A DNA stretch of 24,196 bases from DASSCW01 sp036556325 (GTDB lineage Bacteria; Chloroflexota; Limnocylindria; QHBO01), in the NCBI GenBank assembly GCA_036556325.1, contig DATBJR010000131.1:1-24196 (forward strand). The letters run 5' to 3'. Under the pieces are notes generated by a model that was not told where the DNA came from, made no database searches, and saw only the letters and a list, made by a program, of their open reading frames with translations. Below are positions 6,278 to 13,587 of this stretch, in pieces; the stretch's first letter is position 1; each line of letters begins with the position of its first letter. The position numbers were made by a program, and so were the translations under genes.

Positions 6278-7969
6278 ATGCAGTTCCGCGCCGTCGTCGA
6301 TGACCTGCTCGACGGCTATTTCGCTCACTATCCCGTGCTCGCCACCGAGAAGGGCAACCACGCCCACGACGACGAATGGGGCGACCTGACCGATGCCGGC
6401 CGGCGCGATCGGCTCGCCTGGCTGGCCGAGGCGAGCAGCCGGCTGGAAGCCCTGGATGATGCCGCCCTGACGCCGGACGATCAGATCGATCGCCGGATCC
6501 TGCGCATGCAGTTGGCCGCCATGCGCTTCGACGAGGAAACCGTGGACGAGGCCTCGTGGAACCCACTGAGCTACGTCTACCTGTTCGGTGCAGGTCTCTT
6601 CAGCCTGCTGTCGCGTGAGTTCGCCCCTGCCGAGCAGCGGCTCCGCAGCGCTGCGGGCCGGCTGCGCGCGCTGCCCGCGGCGCTGGACCAGGCACGCGCG
6701 CGCCTGGAGGCCGGTGGGCCACGGCCGATCAGCCAGGTCCATGCGCAGAAGGCCGTGGAGCGCCTGGCAGGGATCGTCGACCTGGCCGACACCGCGGTCG
6801 ACGAGGCGACGAAGCTCGACGACGACCTGCGCGCCGAGGTGACCGTGGCGGCGGACGAGGCCAAGCGCGCCGTGGCGTCATTCGGCGACTGGCTGCGCGA
6901 TGAGGTCGTGCCGCGTGCCACCGGAGATTTCCGGCTCGGTCCAGAGCTGTACGCCCAGAAGTTCCGCCATGCGCTCAAGACGGACATGACGCCGGACGAG
7001 CTGGAGGCGCGGGCCGCATCGGCCTACGACCGGGTGCGCGCCGAGATGGTCCGGCTGGCCCGTGAGCTGTGGCCGGCCTGGGTCGGCGACGAGCCGATGC
7101 CCGAGGGGACCGACCGTCTGGTCCGCCGCGTCCTGGATGCCATCGCCGCGGAGCACCCGCGGGCCGATGAGCTGCTGGACTTCTGCCGTGCCGAGAACGG
7201 GAGGATCGAGGCCTTCATCGGGCAGCGCGACCTGGTCGGGCTGCCGGATGAGCCGATGCAGATCGTGTGGACCCCGAAATTCCTGCGCGCCTTCGGCGGC
7301 GCCATGCTCATCCCGCCGGGTCCCCTGGATCGCGGCCTCGATTCATTCTTCGCCATCACGCCCATGCCGGACGAGTGGAGCGACGAGCGCAAGGAGTCGT
7401 ACCTGCGCGAGCAGAACATGCGCCAGCTGCGACTGCTCACCATCCACGAGGCGGTGCCTGGCCACTTCCTGCAGCTCGCCTACGCGAACCACAGCGACTC
7501 GCTGGTGCGGGCGATCTTCTGGTCCGGCGTCTTCGCCGAGGGCTGGGCCGTGTACGTCACCCAGGTGATGATGGACGCGGGCTACGGCGCCGATGATCCG
7601 GCCCTGATGCTGGTCCACTGGAAGTTCTACCTGCGCTCGATCACCAACACGCTGATGGACCTGCGGATCCACGCCGGCTCGATGACCGAGGCCGAGGCGA
7701 TGGAGCTGATGGTCACCGGCGGCTTCCAGGAGGAGGGCGAGGCGGTCAACAAGTGGGACCGGGCGCGCCTCTCATCCACGCAGCTGTGCGAGTACTTCCT
7801 GGGCGGGATCGGGATGACCGAGCTGGAGGCCGAGGCACGGCGCCGGGCCGAGGCGGAAGGCCGCGAGTTCGTCTATCGCCCGTTCCTGGAGTCGGTGCTC
7901 GGGCACGGGTCGCCGCCGCTGCCGGTGATCCGCGACATCCTGTTCCCCGCGGCAATGCCCACCGCCTGA
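6278..7969 (+). CDS. DUF885 family protein (metallopeptidase-like)
   Basis: The complete protein has 563 residues. ATG 6278 follows TGAGGCAAGGC, giving a GAGG ribosome binding site; a TTG at 6266 is less likely. The motif HEAVPGH (H390, E391, H396) is followed 25 residues later by EGWA (E421), the expected third metal ligand, matching the HExxxGH...EGWA pattern of DUF885. No signal peptide or membrane segment is seen, so it is probably cytoplasmic. The C-terminal SVLGHGSPPLPVIRD resembles the end of the partial DUF885 gene at the window start, but the two sequences are clearly different. The gene is divergent from the TetR gene and converges on the beta-lactamase-like gene with 3 nt between stops. 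Peptide hydrolysis is inferred; the substrate is unknown. Confidence 0.9.
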   Translation: MQFRAVVDDLLDGYFAHYPVLATEKGNHAHDDEWGDLTDAGRRDRLAWLAEASSRLEALDDAALTPDDQIDRRILRMQLAAMRFDEETVDEASWNPLSYVYLFGAGLFSLLSREFAPAEQRLRSAAGRLRALPAALDQARARLEAGGPRPISQVHAQKAVERLAGIVDLADTAVDEATKLDDDLRAEVTVAADEAKRAVASFGDWLRDEVVPRATGDFRLGPELYAQKFRHALKTDMTPDELEARAASAYDRVRAEMVRLARELWPAWVGDEPMPEGTDRLVRRVLDAIAAEHPRADELLDFCRAENGRIEAFIGQRDLVGLPDEPMQIVWTPKFLRAFGGAMLIPPGPLDRGLDSFFAITPMPDEWSDERKESYLREQNMRQLRLLTIHEAVPGHFLQLAYANHSDSLVRAIFWSGVFAEGWAVYVTQVMMDAGYGADDPALMLVHWKFYLRSITNTLMDLRIHAGSMTEAEAMELMVTGGFQEEGEAVNKWDRARLSSTQLCEYFLGGIGMTELEAEARRRAEAEGREFVYRPFLESVLGHGSPPLPVIRDILFPAAMPTA

Positions 7970-7980
7970 GCCTCAGGCGG
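7962..7980. terminator. Palindromic hairpin containing both convergent stop codons
   Basis: CCGCCTGAG (7962-7970) and CTCAGGCGG (7972-7980) form a perfect 9-bp inverted repeat around a single C. As RNA it would fold with a 7-bp stem and 5-nt loop. The TGA of the DUF885 gene (7967-7969) and the TCA complement of the opposing gene's stop (7973-7975) both lie inside it. No U-tract follows. It is a likely bidirectional 3'-end element. Confidence 0.55.
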
Positions 7981-9193
7981 CAGCGCGCCTCGCGTAGCGG
8001 CGGGCGAGATCCAGGATCGATGGCGCCTCGCCCTGGCGATGGGCGAGCAGGCGAGCCGGATCGAACAGGGCGGTGGTGCCCATCACCGTCAGGGTGATGT
8101 CCTGGCCGGGCAGTCGCACGAGGAGCGACGTGTAGCCGCGCAGCAGCCCGGAATGCCCGTAGCCGGTGAGCGCGCCGACGTGGATCGTCTCAGCGGCCAT
8201 CCCATAGTCATGGCGCTCGAAGGCGAGCATGCGCCGCAGCGACGACGGAGCCAGGACCCGGCCGCGGTACAGCGCGTCGCCCCAGGCCAGCAGGTCATGG
8301 GCGCTGGCGTACATGCTTCCGGCCGTGCTGAACGCCGATGCCCACGAGGGCACCATCAGTGGCGGTGCGTCTCGGCTCAGCAGCACGCCGGTGTGGGAAA
8401 GCGCCAGCGGCCGGAGCAGCCGGTCGCGCAGCTGGACGCCGAACGGCTGGCCGCCGACGCGCTCCACGATCATGCCCAGCAGCACGAAGTTCGTGTTCGA
8501 GTAGGCCCACGAGCGGCCGGGGGCGAACCACGGGCTCGCCACCTTCTCGGCGACTTCGGCCGGCGTCCAGATGCGCTCGATGTCCGCGTTCAGCGGGTCA
8601 CGCAGCGTGGGCAGGATGTCCGCGATGCCCGACGTGTGGCGCAGCAGCTCGGCCACCGTCACGTCCGGCGGCACGCGGACCCCAGGCAGCAGGTCCGAGG
8701 CGCGGTCCTGCAGGGAGAGCCGTCCCTCCTCCACCAGCTGCAGGACCAGGGCGGCGGTGAACGTCTTGGTGATGCTGGCGATGGCGAACGGCGAGTCACC
8801 GTCCAGCCGGGTCACGCCATCGCGCGCGACGCCGCTGGCCCCGGTCCAACCGGCGCTGCCGTGCAGCGACACGCCGATGGCCAGTGCGTCCAAGCCGAAT
8901 GCCGTGCGCGCCCGGTGGGTGGCCGCCTGCAGCGCGGCAGCCTGCGCGTGCGAGAGCGGCGCCAGGGCCACCGGGCGCAGGGCACCGCCGTCGATGTCCT
9001 CGCCGGTGGGCGGGCTGGAGATCGGCGGCAGCTCGGCGGCCGACGGCGCAGCGCTGGGCGCAACCGGCGAGCGGCTGGGTGTGAGCGCGGCGACGTCCGG
9101 TGCGGCGGCCGGCCGCGGGATCGCCAGGTTGAGCAGGAACGCCGCCAGCATGGCCAGCGACCAGCCGGCGGCGAGCCGAATCGGCCTCGGCAT
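7973..9193 (-). CDS. Class C beta-lactamase-like serine hydrolase, membrane-anchored or secreted
   Basis: The protein has 406 residues. A basic N-terminus and hydrophobic segment (about 11-27) form a signal peptide or anchor, followed by a Pro/Ala/Ser-rich linker (about 28-70). The catalytic domain has SITK (S140, K143), the YSN motif at 231-233 and GHSG (347-349) in place of KTG, the standard triad of motifs in the AmpC/PBP-like serine hydrolase family. Members include esterases, DD-peptidases and lactamases, so true beta-lactamase activity is not established. ATG 9193 is chosen because a TACGAT hexamer lies 12 nt upstream on the minus strand and the signal segment starts right after it. The frame opens at ATG 9268, which would add 25 residues and overlap the promoter of the next gene. 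Confidence 0.88.
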   Translation of the reverse strand: MPRPIRLAAGWSLAMLAAFLLNLAIPRPAAAPDVAALTPSRSPVAPSAAPSAAELPPISSPPTGEDIDGGALRPVALAPLSHAQAAALQAATHRARTAFGLDALAIGVSLHGSAGWTGASGVARDGVTRLDGDSPFAIASITKTFTAALVLQLVEEGRLSLQDRASDLLPGVRVPPDVTVAELLRHTSGIADILPTLRDPLNADIERIWTPAEVAEKVASPWFAPGRSWAYSNTNFVLLGMIVERVGGQPFGVQLRDRLLRPLALSHTGVLLSRDAPPLMVPSWASAFSTAGSMYASAHDLLAWGDALYRGRVLAPSSLRRMLAFERHDYGMAAETIHVGALTGYGHSGLLRGYTSLLVRLPGQDITLTVMGTTALFDPARLLAHRQGEAPSILDLARRYARRAAA

Positions 9194-9205
9194 GGATCGT
9201 GGAGG

Positions 9206-9211
9206 ATCGTA
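9206..9211 (-). promoter_or_regulatory. Putative -10 element (TACGAT) for the serine hydrolase gene
   Basis: TACGAT read on the minus strand ends 12 nt before ATG 9193. The identical hexamer precedes the MarR gene (11203-11208) and the MHS transporter gene (19269-19274), also on the minus strand. It predicts a near-leaderless transcript. Confidence 0.45.
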
Positions 9212-9261
9212 GCCCACCCGTCCACCGTTGCGACCGGGCTGGCGCCGGGGACCAATTGTTG

Positions 9262-9274
9262 TTAGCATTGCTAA
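9262..9274. promoter_or_regulatory. Perfect palindrome over the MFS promoter
   Basis: TTAGCA (9262-9267), T, TGCTAA (9269-9274) is a perfect 6-bp dyad in an unusually AT-rich patch. It ends 3 nt before the ATG of the MFS gene at 9278. It contains the putative -10 TAGCAT (9263-9268), so a bound repressor would block initiation. Size and symmetry suit a MarR- or TetR-type regulator. The MarR protein encoded at 10688-11194 is a candidate, but that is inference. Confidence 0.55.
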
Positions 9275-9277
9275 TCA

Positions 9278-10678
9278 ATGTTCAGCCCCGGTTCCGCCCT
9301 GACCCGAGTTCTTGCCGCCGTCCCGCCGCGCCTCCGCGTGGTCGGACCGAACGAGGGTGCCGGGCAGCTGCCGCCGGCAACCGGCGACGGGCCCGGCGGC
9401 TTCCGACGGGGCCTCGCCGCGCTCCAGCACCGCAACTACCGCTACTACTGGCTCGGCCAGATCGTCAGCCTGGTTGGCACCTGGATGCAGTCGGTGAGCC
9501 AGCCGTGGCTGGTCCTGCTGCTCGGCGGCTCGCCGCTGCAGCTGGGCCTGGTGCTGGCGCTGGAGTTCACGCCGCCCATGTTCCTGGCGCCCCTCGGCGG
9601 CGTGCTGGCCGACCGGGTCGACAAGCGCAAGGCGCTGATGGTCACCTCCGTCGTGAAGGCGGTGCAGGCGGTCATCCTGTTCGCGCTGACCTTCGCCGGG
9701 GTCGTGCAGATCTGGCACGTGATGCTGCTGGCCACCATGCTGGGCTTCGCCAGCGCCGTCGAGATGCCGGTGCGGCAGGCGTTCGCCGCCGAGCTCGTGC
9801 CCCGGCGCGACCTGGTCAACGCCATCGCCCTCAACAGCGCCAGCTTCAACCTGGCCCGCGTGGTCGGTCCGGCGGTGGCCGGCATCGCGCTCGCCTTCTT
9901 CGGGCCGGCGTTCAACTTCGGCATCAACGCGGTGAGCTACCTGGCGGTCCTCATCGGCCTGGCGTGGATGGATCCGGAGGCATTGCACCGGATGGCGCGC
10001 CCGGAGCGCTTCGACACCGTCCGCCGCAGCCTGGCGGAGGGCCTGCGCTATGCCACCCGCACGCCCACCGTGCTGTGGCCGCTGGCGCTGCTGCTGGGCG
10101 TGGCCACCTTCGGCATGAACTTCCAGACGCTGCTGCCGCTGTTCGCTCGCAACACGCTGGGGATGGGTGCCGAAGGCTATGGCGCGCTGTACGCGACCAT
10201 GGGGGTCGGCTCGCTGATCGGCTCACTGGGACTGGCCTTCGCCTCGCGCCGGCCGATGCTGGGCCTGATGCTCGGCGGTGGTGGGGCCTTCGTCGCCTTC
10301 GAGCTGCTGCTCGGCATGACCCGCGACCCGCGCTTCGCCTATCCGCTGATCCTGCTCATCGGGCTCTCGTCGATGGTCATGGTCAACACCATCAACGTCA
10401 TGGTCCAGAACTCGGTCTCGCACGAGCTGCGCGGCCGGGTGATGAGCCTCTACGTCACCGTCTTCGCGGGCTCGGCCCCCATCGGGGGCTTCCTGGCCGG
10501 CGCCGTCGCCGAGTTGTGGCAGGCACCCGCCGGCTTCGTGCTGGGCTCGCTCCTGTCGGCGGTCGCGATCAGCCTGGTGGCCTGGCAGCTCCTCGTGCGG
10601 CAGGAGGCCTGGACCGATGCGTCCGCCAGCGCGCAGGCGCTGCCGGACGAGGAACGCCGCCGGGTCGCCAGCCGCTAG
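9278..10678 (+). CDS. MFS efflux transporter (DHA3/MFS_3 type)
   Basis: This 466-aa integral membrane protein has twelve expected helices. The family-typical entry is FRRGLAALQHRNYRYYWLGQIVSLVGTWMQSVSQPWLVL, and the motif A-like loop VLADRVDKRKALMV (about 109-122) lies between helices 2 and 3. NFGINAVSYLAVLIGLAWM and the helix 10-11 region HELRGRVMSLYVTVFAG are also typical of the MFS_3/enterobactin-exporter-like group. Substrates of this group include drugs and siderophores. ATG 9278 has no ribosome binding site but lies 9 nt after TAGCAT, so the mRNA is probably leaderless; GTG 9338 is an alternative that removes 20 residues of a poorly conserved N-terminal tail. Its 3' end converges on the MarR gene. 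Confidence 0.88.
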   Translation: MFSPGSALTRVLAAVPPRLRVVGPNEGAGQLPPATGDGPGGFRRGLAALQHRNYRYYWLGQIVSLVGTWMQSVSQPWLVLLLGGSPLQLGLVLALEFTPPMFLAPLGGVLADRVDKRKALMVTSVVKAVQAVILFALTFAGVVQIWHVMLLATMLGFASAVEMPVRQAFAAELVPRRDLVNAIALNSASFNLARVVGPAVAGIALAFFGPAFNFGINAVSYLAVLIGLAWMDPEALHRMARPERFDTVRRSLAEGLRYATRTPTVLWPLALLLGVATFGMNFQTLLPLFARNTLGMGAEGYGALYATMGVGSLIGSLGLAFASRRPMLGLMLGGGGAFVAFELLLGMTRDPRFAYPLILLIGLSSMVMVNTINVMVQNSVSHELRGRVMSLYVTVFAGSAPIGGFLAGAVAELWQAPAGFVLGSLLSAVAISLVAWQLLVRQEAWTDASASAQALPDEERRRVASR

Positions 10679-10687
10679 GCGAGCCAG

Positions 10688-11194
10688 TCAGCGCGCGGGC
10701 GACCGCGCGGGCAGCAGCACCTGCAGCTCGTCGAGCGCCGCCGTCACCGCCGCTCGCCGCCCGTCGGGGAGCGGCTCGATGAGCTCCCGCGCGGCCCGCA
10801 GCAGGTCACGCCGCATGGCGGTCACCTGGCGGCGGCCAGTGGTGGTCAGCTCCAGCCGCACCGCCCGCCGGTCATTCGGGTCGTGACCGCGCTCCACCAG
10901 GCCGGCCTCGACCAGGCCGCCGGCCAGGCGGGTGACGACCGGCGCGGTGACGAGCAGGCGTCGCGCGATCTCGGCCTGCGGCACGGGTCCCGAGGTGTGG
11001 ATGATGCGCAGCACGTTGTACTGCTGGAACGTCAGCTCTTTCCAGGTGCGCCGCCGCCGGGCATGGGCGAGCAGGTGGCGCATGACCTGTGGGATGGTGG
11101 CGATCAGCCTCGCCTCGAGGTCGTCGGCCGGGCGCGTCCCGGCGGAACGCGGCGCGGCCCGCTGAGTGCCGGAGCCTCGCGCCGTGACGGACAT
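10688..11194 (-). CDS. MarR family transcriptional regulator
   Basis: The protein has 168 residues. The winged helix-turn-helix spans about residues 45-115: LTFQQYNVLRIIHTSGPVPQAEIARRLLVTAPVVTRLAGGLVEAGLVERGHDPNDRRAVRLELTTTG, with the conserved DxRxxxxxLT wing. ATG 11194 is preferred over the GTG at 11212 because TACGAT on the minus strand ends 8 nt before it, which suggests a leaderless transcript. The gene is divergent from an FSR-like MFS transporter, with overlapping -10 elements, and faces another MFS gene at its 3' end. This is the typical setting of a repressor of efflux pumps that is released by a small ligand. Confidence 0.92.
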   Translation of the reverse strand: MSVTARGSGTQRAAPRSAGTRPADDLEARLIATIPQVMRHLLAHARRRRTWKELTFQQYNVLRIIHTSGPVPQAEIARRLLVTAPVVTRLAGGLVEAGLVERGHDPNDRRAVRLELTTTGRRQVTAMRRDLLRAARELIEPLPDGRRAAVTAALDELQVLLPARSPAR

Positions 11195-11202
11195 CGACTT
11201 CG

Positions 11203-11212
11203 ATCGTAGCAC
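11203..11212. promoter_or_regulatory. Overlapping divergent -10 elements
   Basis: Read on the minus strand, TACGAT (11208-11203) ends 8 nt before the MarR start. Read on the plus strand, TAGCAC (11207-11212) ends 10 nt before GTG 11223 of the transporter gene. The two hexamers share the TA at 11207-11208. RNA polymerase could not occupy both at once, and one operator would control both. Confidence 0.45.
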
Positions 11213-11222
11213 CCCCGCCCGC

Positions 11223-12419
11223 GTGAGCTCGCCGAGGCTGACCCTGGCGTTGCTGGCCCTCGGCCACGCGGTGATCCACGCGCAGAGCGCGCTGATGGCG
11301 CTGATCTACCCCATCGTCATCGTCCAGTTTGGGCTGGTGGAGCGCGACATCGGACTGTTCATCGCCATCACCACCGTCGTCGGCGGCGCGATGCAGCTGC
11401 TCTATGGCTTCCTCATCCGCTATGTCGCCCGGCCCACCCTGCTTGCCGGCGGCCAGCTGGTGTTCGGCGCCGGGCTGGTGCTGGGCGGGCTGGCGGGGTC
11501 GATCGTCCAGCTGCTGGCCGCGGTCAGCGTCTCGCGGGTCGGCGCTTCGCCACAGCACCCGGTCGGCAATGCGCTGCTGTCGGATGCCTTTCCGCCGGCG
11601 CGGCGCGGCTTCGCGATCAGCGCCCACATCAGCGGCGGCAACGTGGGGACCATCCTGGTGCCATTCGTCGGCGGTGCGCTGCTGGCGGCGTTCAGCTGGC
11701 AGCTGACCCTGGCCCTGTTCGGGCTGCCGGCCCTGCTGGTCGGGACGCTCATTGCGCTGCGGGTGCGCGAGGATAGCCGTGCCTACCGGGCCAGCGCCCG
11801 CCATGCGGGGTCGGTGGGGCAGCAGCTGCGCAGCGTGCTGGGCCGCGGCGACCTCCGGCTGCTGCTGGGCGCCGCCATGGTCGCAGCCGGCGGCCGCGGC
11901 CTGGACATCCTCGCCCCGTTCATGCTGCTCTACTTCCGCGGCCCGCTGGGGATCGACGAGCCCACGACGCGCTGGCTGTACGCCGTGCTGCTGGTCGGTG
12001 CCGTGGTCGGCCCGCTGCTGGCCGGCTGGCTGTCCGATCGGCTCGGCCGGCGGCGCACGCTGGTGGGCTACTACCTGCTCTCGGCGGTCGGCATCCTGCT
12101 CTTCCTGGCCGCTGGCGCCAACCTGCTGCTGCTCGCGCCGTTGCTGCTTCCGTTCGGCACCGCGGTGTTCAGCGAATCACCCGTCCTGCAGGCCTACCTG
12201 GCCGATCGCGCCACCGGACCCAGCCGTGACGTCGCCTTCAGCGTCTACTTCACCTGCGCCTTCGGCATTGGCGCGCTGTGGGCGTTCGTCATCGGCTCCA
12301 TCGTGTCGGGCTGGGGCTACCCGGTGGCCTTCGGCGTCATGGCGACCTCCTACCTCGTCGCCGCCCTGCTGCTGCTCGCCATCCGGGACCGGCCGGCCGG
12401 CGCCACTGCCGCGACGTAG
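11223..12419 (+). CDS. MFS transporter, fosmidomycin-resistance (FSR)-like
   Basis: The protein has 398 residues and about twelve hydrophobic helices. The N-terminal LTLALLALGHAVIHAQSALMALIYPIVIVQFGL resembles the first helices of FSR-type exporters, and DRLGRRRTLVGYYLLSAVG is the motif A loop between the two halves. The frame is open from GTG 11166, but that would overlap the start of the divergent MarR gene. GTG 11223 gives MSSPRLTLALLALGH and lies 10 nt after TAGCAC. Export of a toxic small molecule under MarR control is likely; the substrate is unknown. The 3' end converges on the secreted-protein gene with 15 nt between stops. Confidence 0.87.
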   Translation: MSSPRLTLALLALGHAVIHAQSALMALIYPIVIVQFGLVERDIGLFIAITTVVGGAMQLLYGFLIRYVARPTLLAGGQLVFGAGLVLGGLAGSIVQLLAAVSVSRVGASPQHPVGNALLSDAFPPARRGFAISAHISGGNVGTILVPFVGGALLAAFSWQLTLALFGLPALLVGTLIALRVREDSRAYRASARHAGSVGQQLRSVLGRGDLRLLLGAAMVAAGGRGLDILAPFMLLYFRGPLGIDEPTTRWLYAVLLVGAVVGPLLAGWLSDRLGRRRTLVGYYLLSAVGILLFLAAGANLLLLAPLLLPFGTAVFSESPVLQAYLADRATGPSRDVAFSVYFTCAFGIGALWAFVIGSIVSGWGYPVAFGVMATSYLVAALLLLAIRDRPAGATAAT

Positions 12420-12434
12420 CCGGCCGCCCGACGC

Positions 12435-13364
12435 TCAGAGCCCGGCCGCGCCGTACGGGGTCCGGTACGGGTGCCCGACGAAGGCGTACCAGTAGTCGCC
12501 CTGCCCGAAGTGGAAGCTCTTGATCACCGTCCGCTGGACCCAGATCCTGGCGTCGACGTCGGGGTGTGCGCTCGTCCGCAGGGCCGATGCGCGGTAGCCG
12601 CGGCCCTGCTTGAAGGCCCAGCCGAACGAGTGGCGCGGGTACCTCAGCAGGCGCGACACCAGCGCTGCCTCGTCGCCGTAGGCGGTCGCGAAGTAGGCGG
12701 ATGCGCGCAGCTTGAGCACCGGATACGAGTAGTTTCGGACGCGCTGCCGGGCCTTGGTCAGGGTCGGCAGCGGGTCGCTCTTCTGGTAGCGCTCGCCGAA
12801 GCCCGGGGCGTAGTGGGCCTGCCCGTAGACCATCACGAAGCCTGGGGCCGGCCGGATGGGGCCGCCCTGGCAGTAGCGGCGCTGGGCCGCGCCATCTGAC
12901 GAGGTGAGGCGTCCGCGGAGGGCCTTCTGCCCGCAATAGACCAGCGTGCGCGTCCAATCGTCGCGGTCGCCGTGCGTGGTCGTGCGGTTGAGGCCCCAGC
13001 CGTTGGTCCGATCGGTCAGCTCCGCGCTCGAGTACGGGTTCGGATACCCGTTGCCGTGGCCGAAGTAGACGATGATGTTCGCGCCGCGCACCGCATCCAG
13101 GACGCGGGCGAAGGTCGCGCGAGGTGAGTAGGCCTTGACGACGGTGGCTCCGGCTGCCCGGGCGGCCGCGGCCACGCCATCGGCCCGGGAACGGTAGTTG
13201 TCGGTCAGAGAGCCGACGGGCCCGACGATGATCGCGACCTTCAGGCCGCTGGCCGCCGCAACCGTGGACGGCGAGGTGGTCGGGACCGGGACCAGGACGC
13301 CCGCGGTGGTGAGGCAGAGCGCGGCGAACAGGGTGGTCAGCGTGCGGCGGAAGGTGTGGCGCAA
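12435..13364 (-). CDS. Secreted protein, possible caspase-like fold
   Basis: This 309-aa protein has a signal peptide (basic MRHTFRR, hydrophobic 9-28). A mature domain starts with LKVAIIVGPVGSLTDNYRSRADGVAAAARAAGA, a Rossmann-like strand-helix. ANIIVYFGHGNGYPNPY (H103) then resembles the strand-His-Gly motif of caspase-fold proteases such as C25 or CHAT. The expected later strand reads PAPGFVMVYGQAHYAPGFG. From memory, related secreted proteins have Cys in a LCYASG motif at that point, whereas here it is His184. C144 and C165 are the main nearby Cys residues. Protease activity is therefore doubtful. Start TTG 13364 is supported by GGGGGA at 6-nt spacing. A TAGGGT hexamer about 45 nt upstream (13414-13409) is a possible -10 element. 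Function unknown. Confidence 0.75.
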   Translation of the reverse strand: MRHTFRRTLTTLFAALCLTTAGVLVPVPTTSPSTVAAASGLKVAIIVGPVGSLTDNYRSRADGVAAAARAAGATVVKAYSPRATFARVLDAVRGANIIVYFGHGNGYPNPYSSAELTDRTNGWGLNRTTTHGDRDDWTRTLVYCGQKALRGRLTSSDGAAQRRYCQGGPIRPAPGFVMVYGQAHYAPGFGERYQKSDPLPTLTKARQRVRNYSYPVLKLRASAYFATAYGDEAALVSRLLRYPRHSFGWAFKQGRGYRASALRTSAHPDVDARIWVQRTVIKSFHFGQGDYWYAFVGHPYRTPYGAAGL

Positions 13365-13432
13365 TACGGATCCCCCGTGTGCGTGTTGCGGCGAATGTGC
13401 CCACCGTCACCCTAGTTCGACTGCCTCGGCGA

Positions 13433-13474
13433 GACCATGGCGGGATGGTCCCGCGCAGGCCCGGCTCCATGGTC
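13433..13474. repeat. Nested inverted repeats between isocitrate lyase and the secreted-protein gene
   Basis: GACCATGG (13433-13440) and CCATGGTC (13467-13474) form a perfect 8-bp outer pair. GCGGGA and TCCCGC (13440-13454) form an inner 6-bp stem with a 3-nt loop, sharing one base with the outer arm. The element lies in the 221-bp gap, about 70-110 nt upstream of the secreted-protein start. It may be an operator or an RNA structure. No ORF of note is seen in this gap. Confidence 0.4.
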
Positions 13475-13563
13475 GCGCCCCGGGTACTGGTAACTGCGCG
13501 CTAAGTGGCCGATAAGCGTCCGCCTGCGACTGTCACACCATGCGGCCGCGTCGGTTGTGCAAT

Positions 13564-13587
13564 GAGCGCTGCCTGGTCCGAGCGCTC
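13564..13587 (-). terminator. Hairpin at the isocitrate lyase stop codon
   Basis: GAGCGCT (13564-13570) and AGCGCTC (13581-13587) form a perfect 7-bp stem with a 10-nt loop. The arm nearest the gene overlaps its stop codon (13586-13588). No U-tract follows, so it may act as a 3'-end stabiliser or weak terminator. Confidence 0.45.

Noticed and set aside
9194..9268. Upstream ATG for the serine hydrolase
   Set aside because: The added residues are Arg/Gly-rich, precede the signal segment and would cover the promoter of the divergent MFS gene.
11166..11222. Earlier GTG start for the FSR-like transporter
   Set aside because: It would overlap the MarR gene start and its promoter; GTG 11223 places the first helix at a normal position.
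12421..12448. CGGCCG repeated on both sides of the transporter/secreted-protein junction
   Set aside because: CGGCCG is self-palindromic and common at this GC content, so pairing cannot be distinguished from chance.
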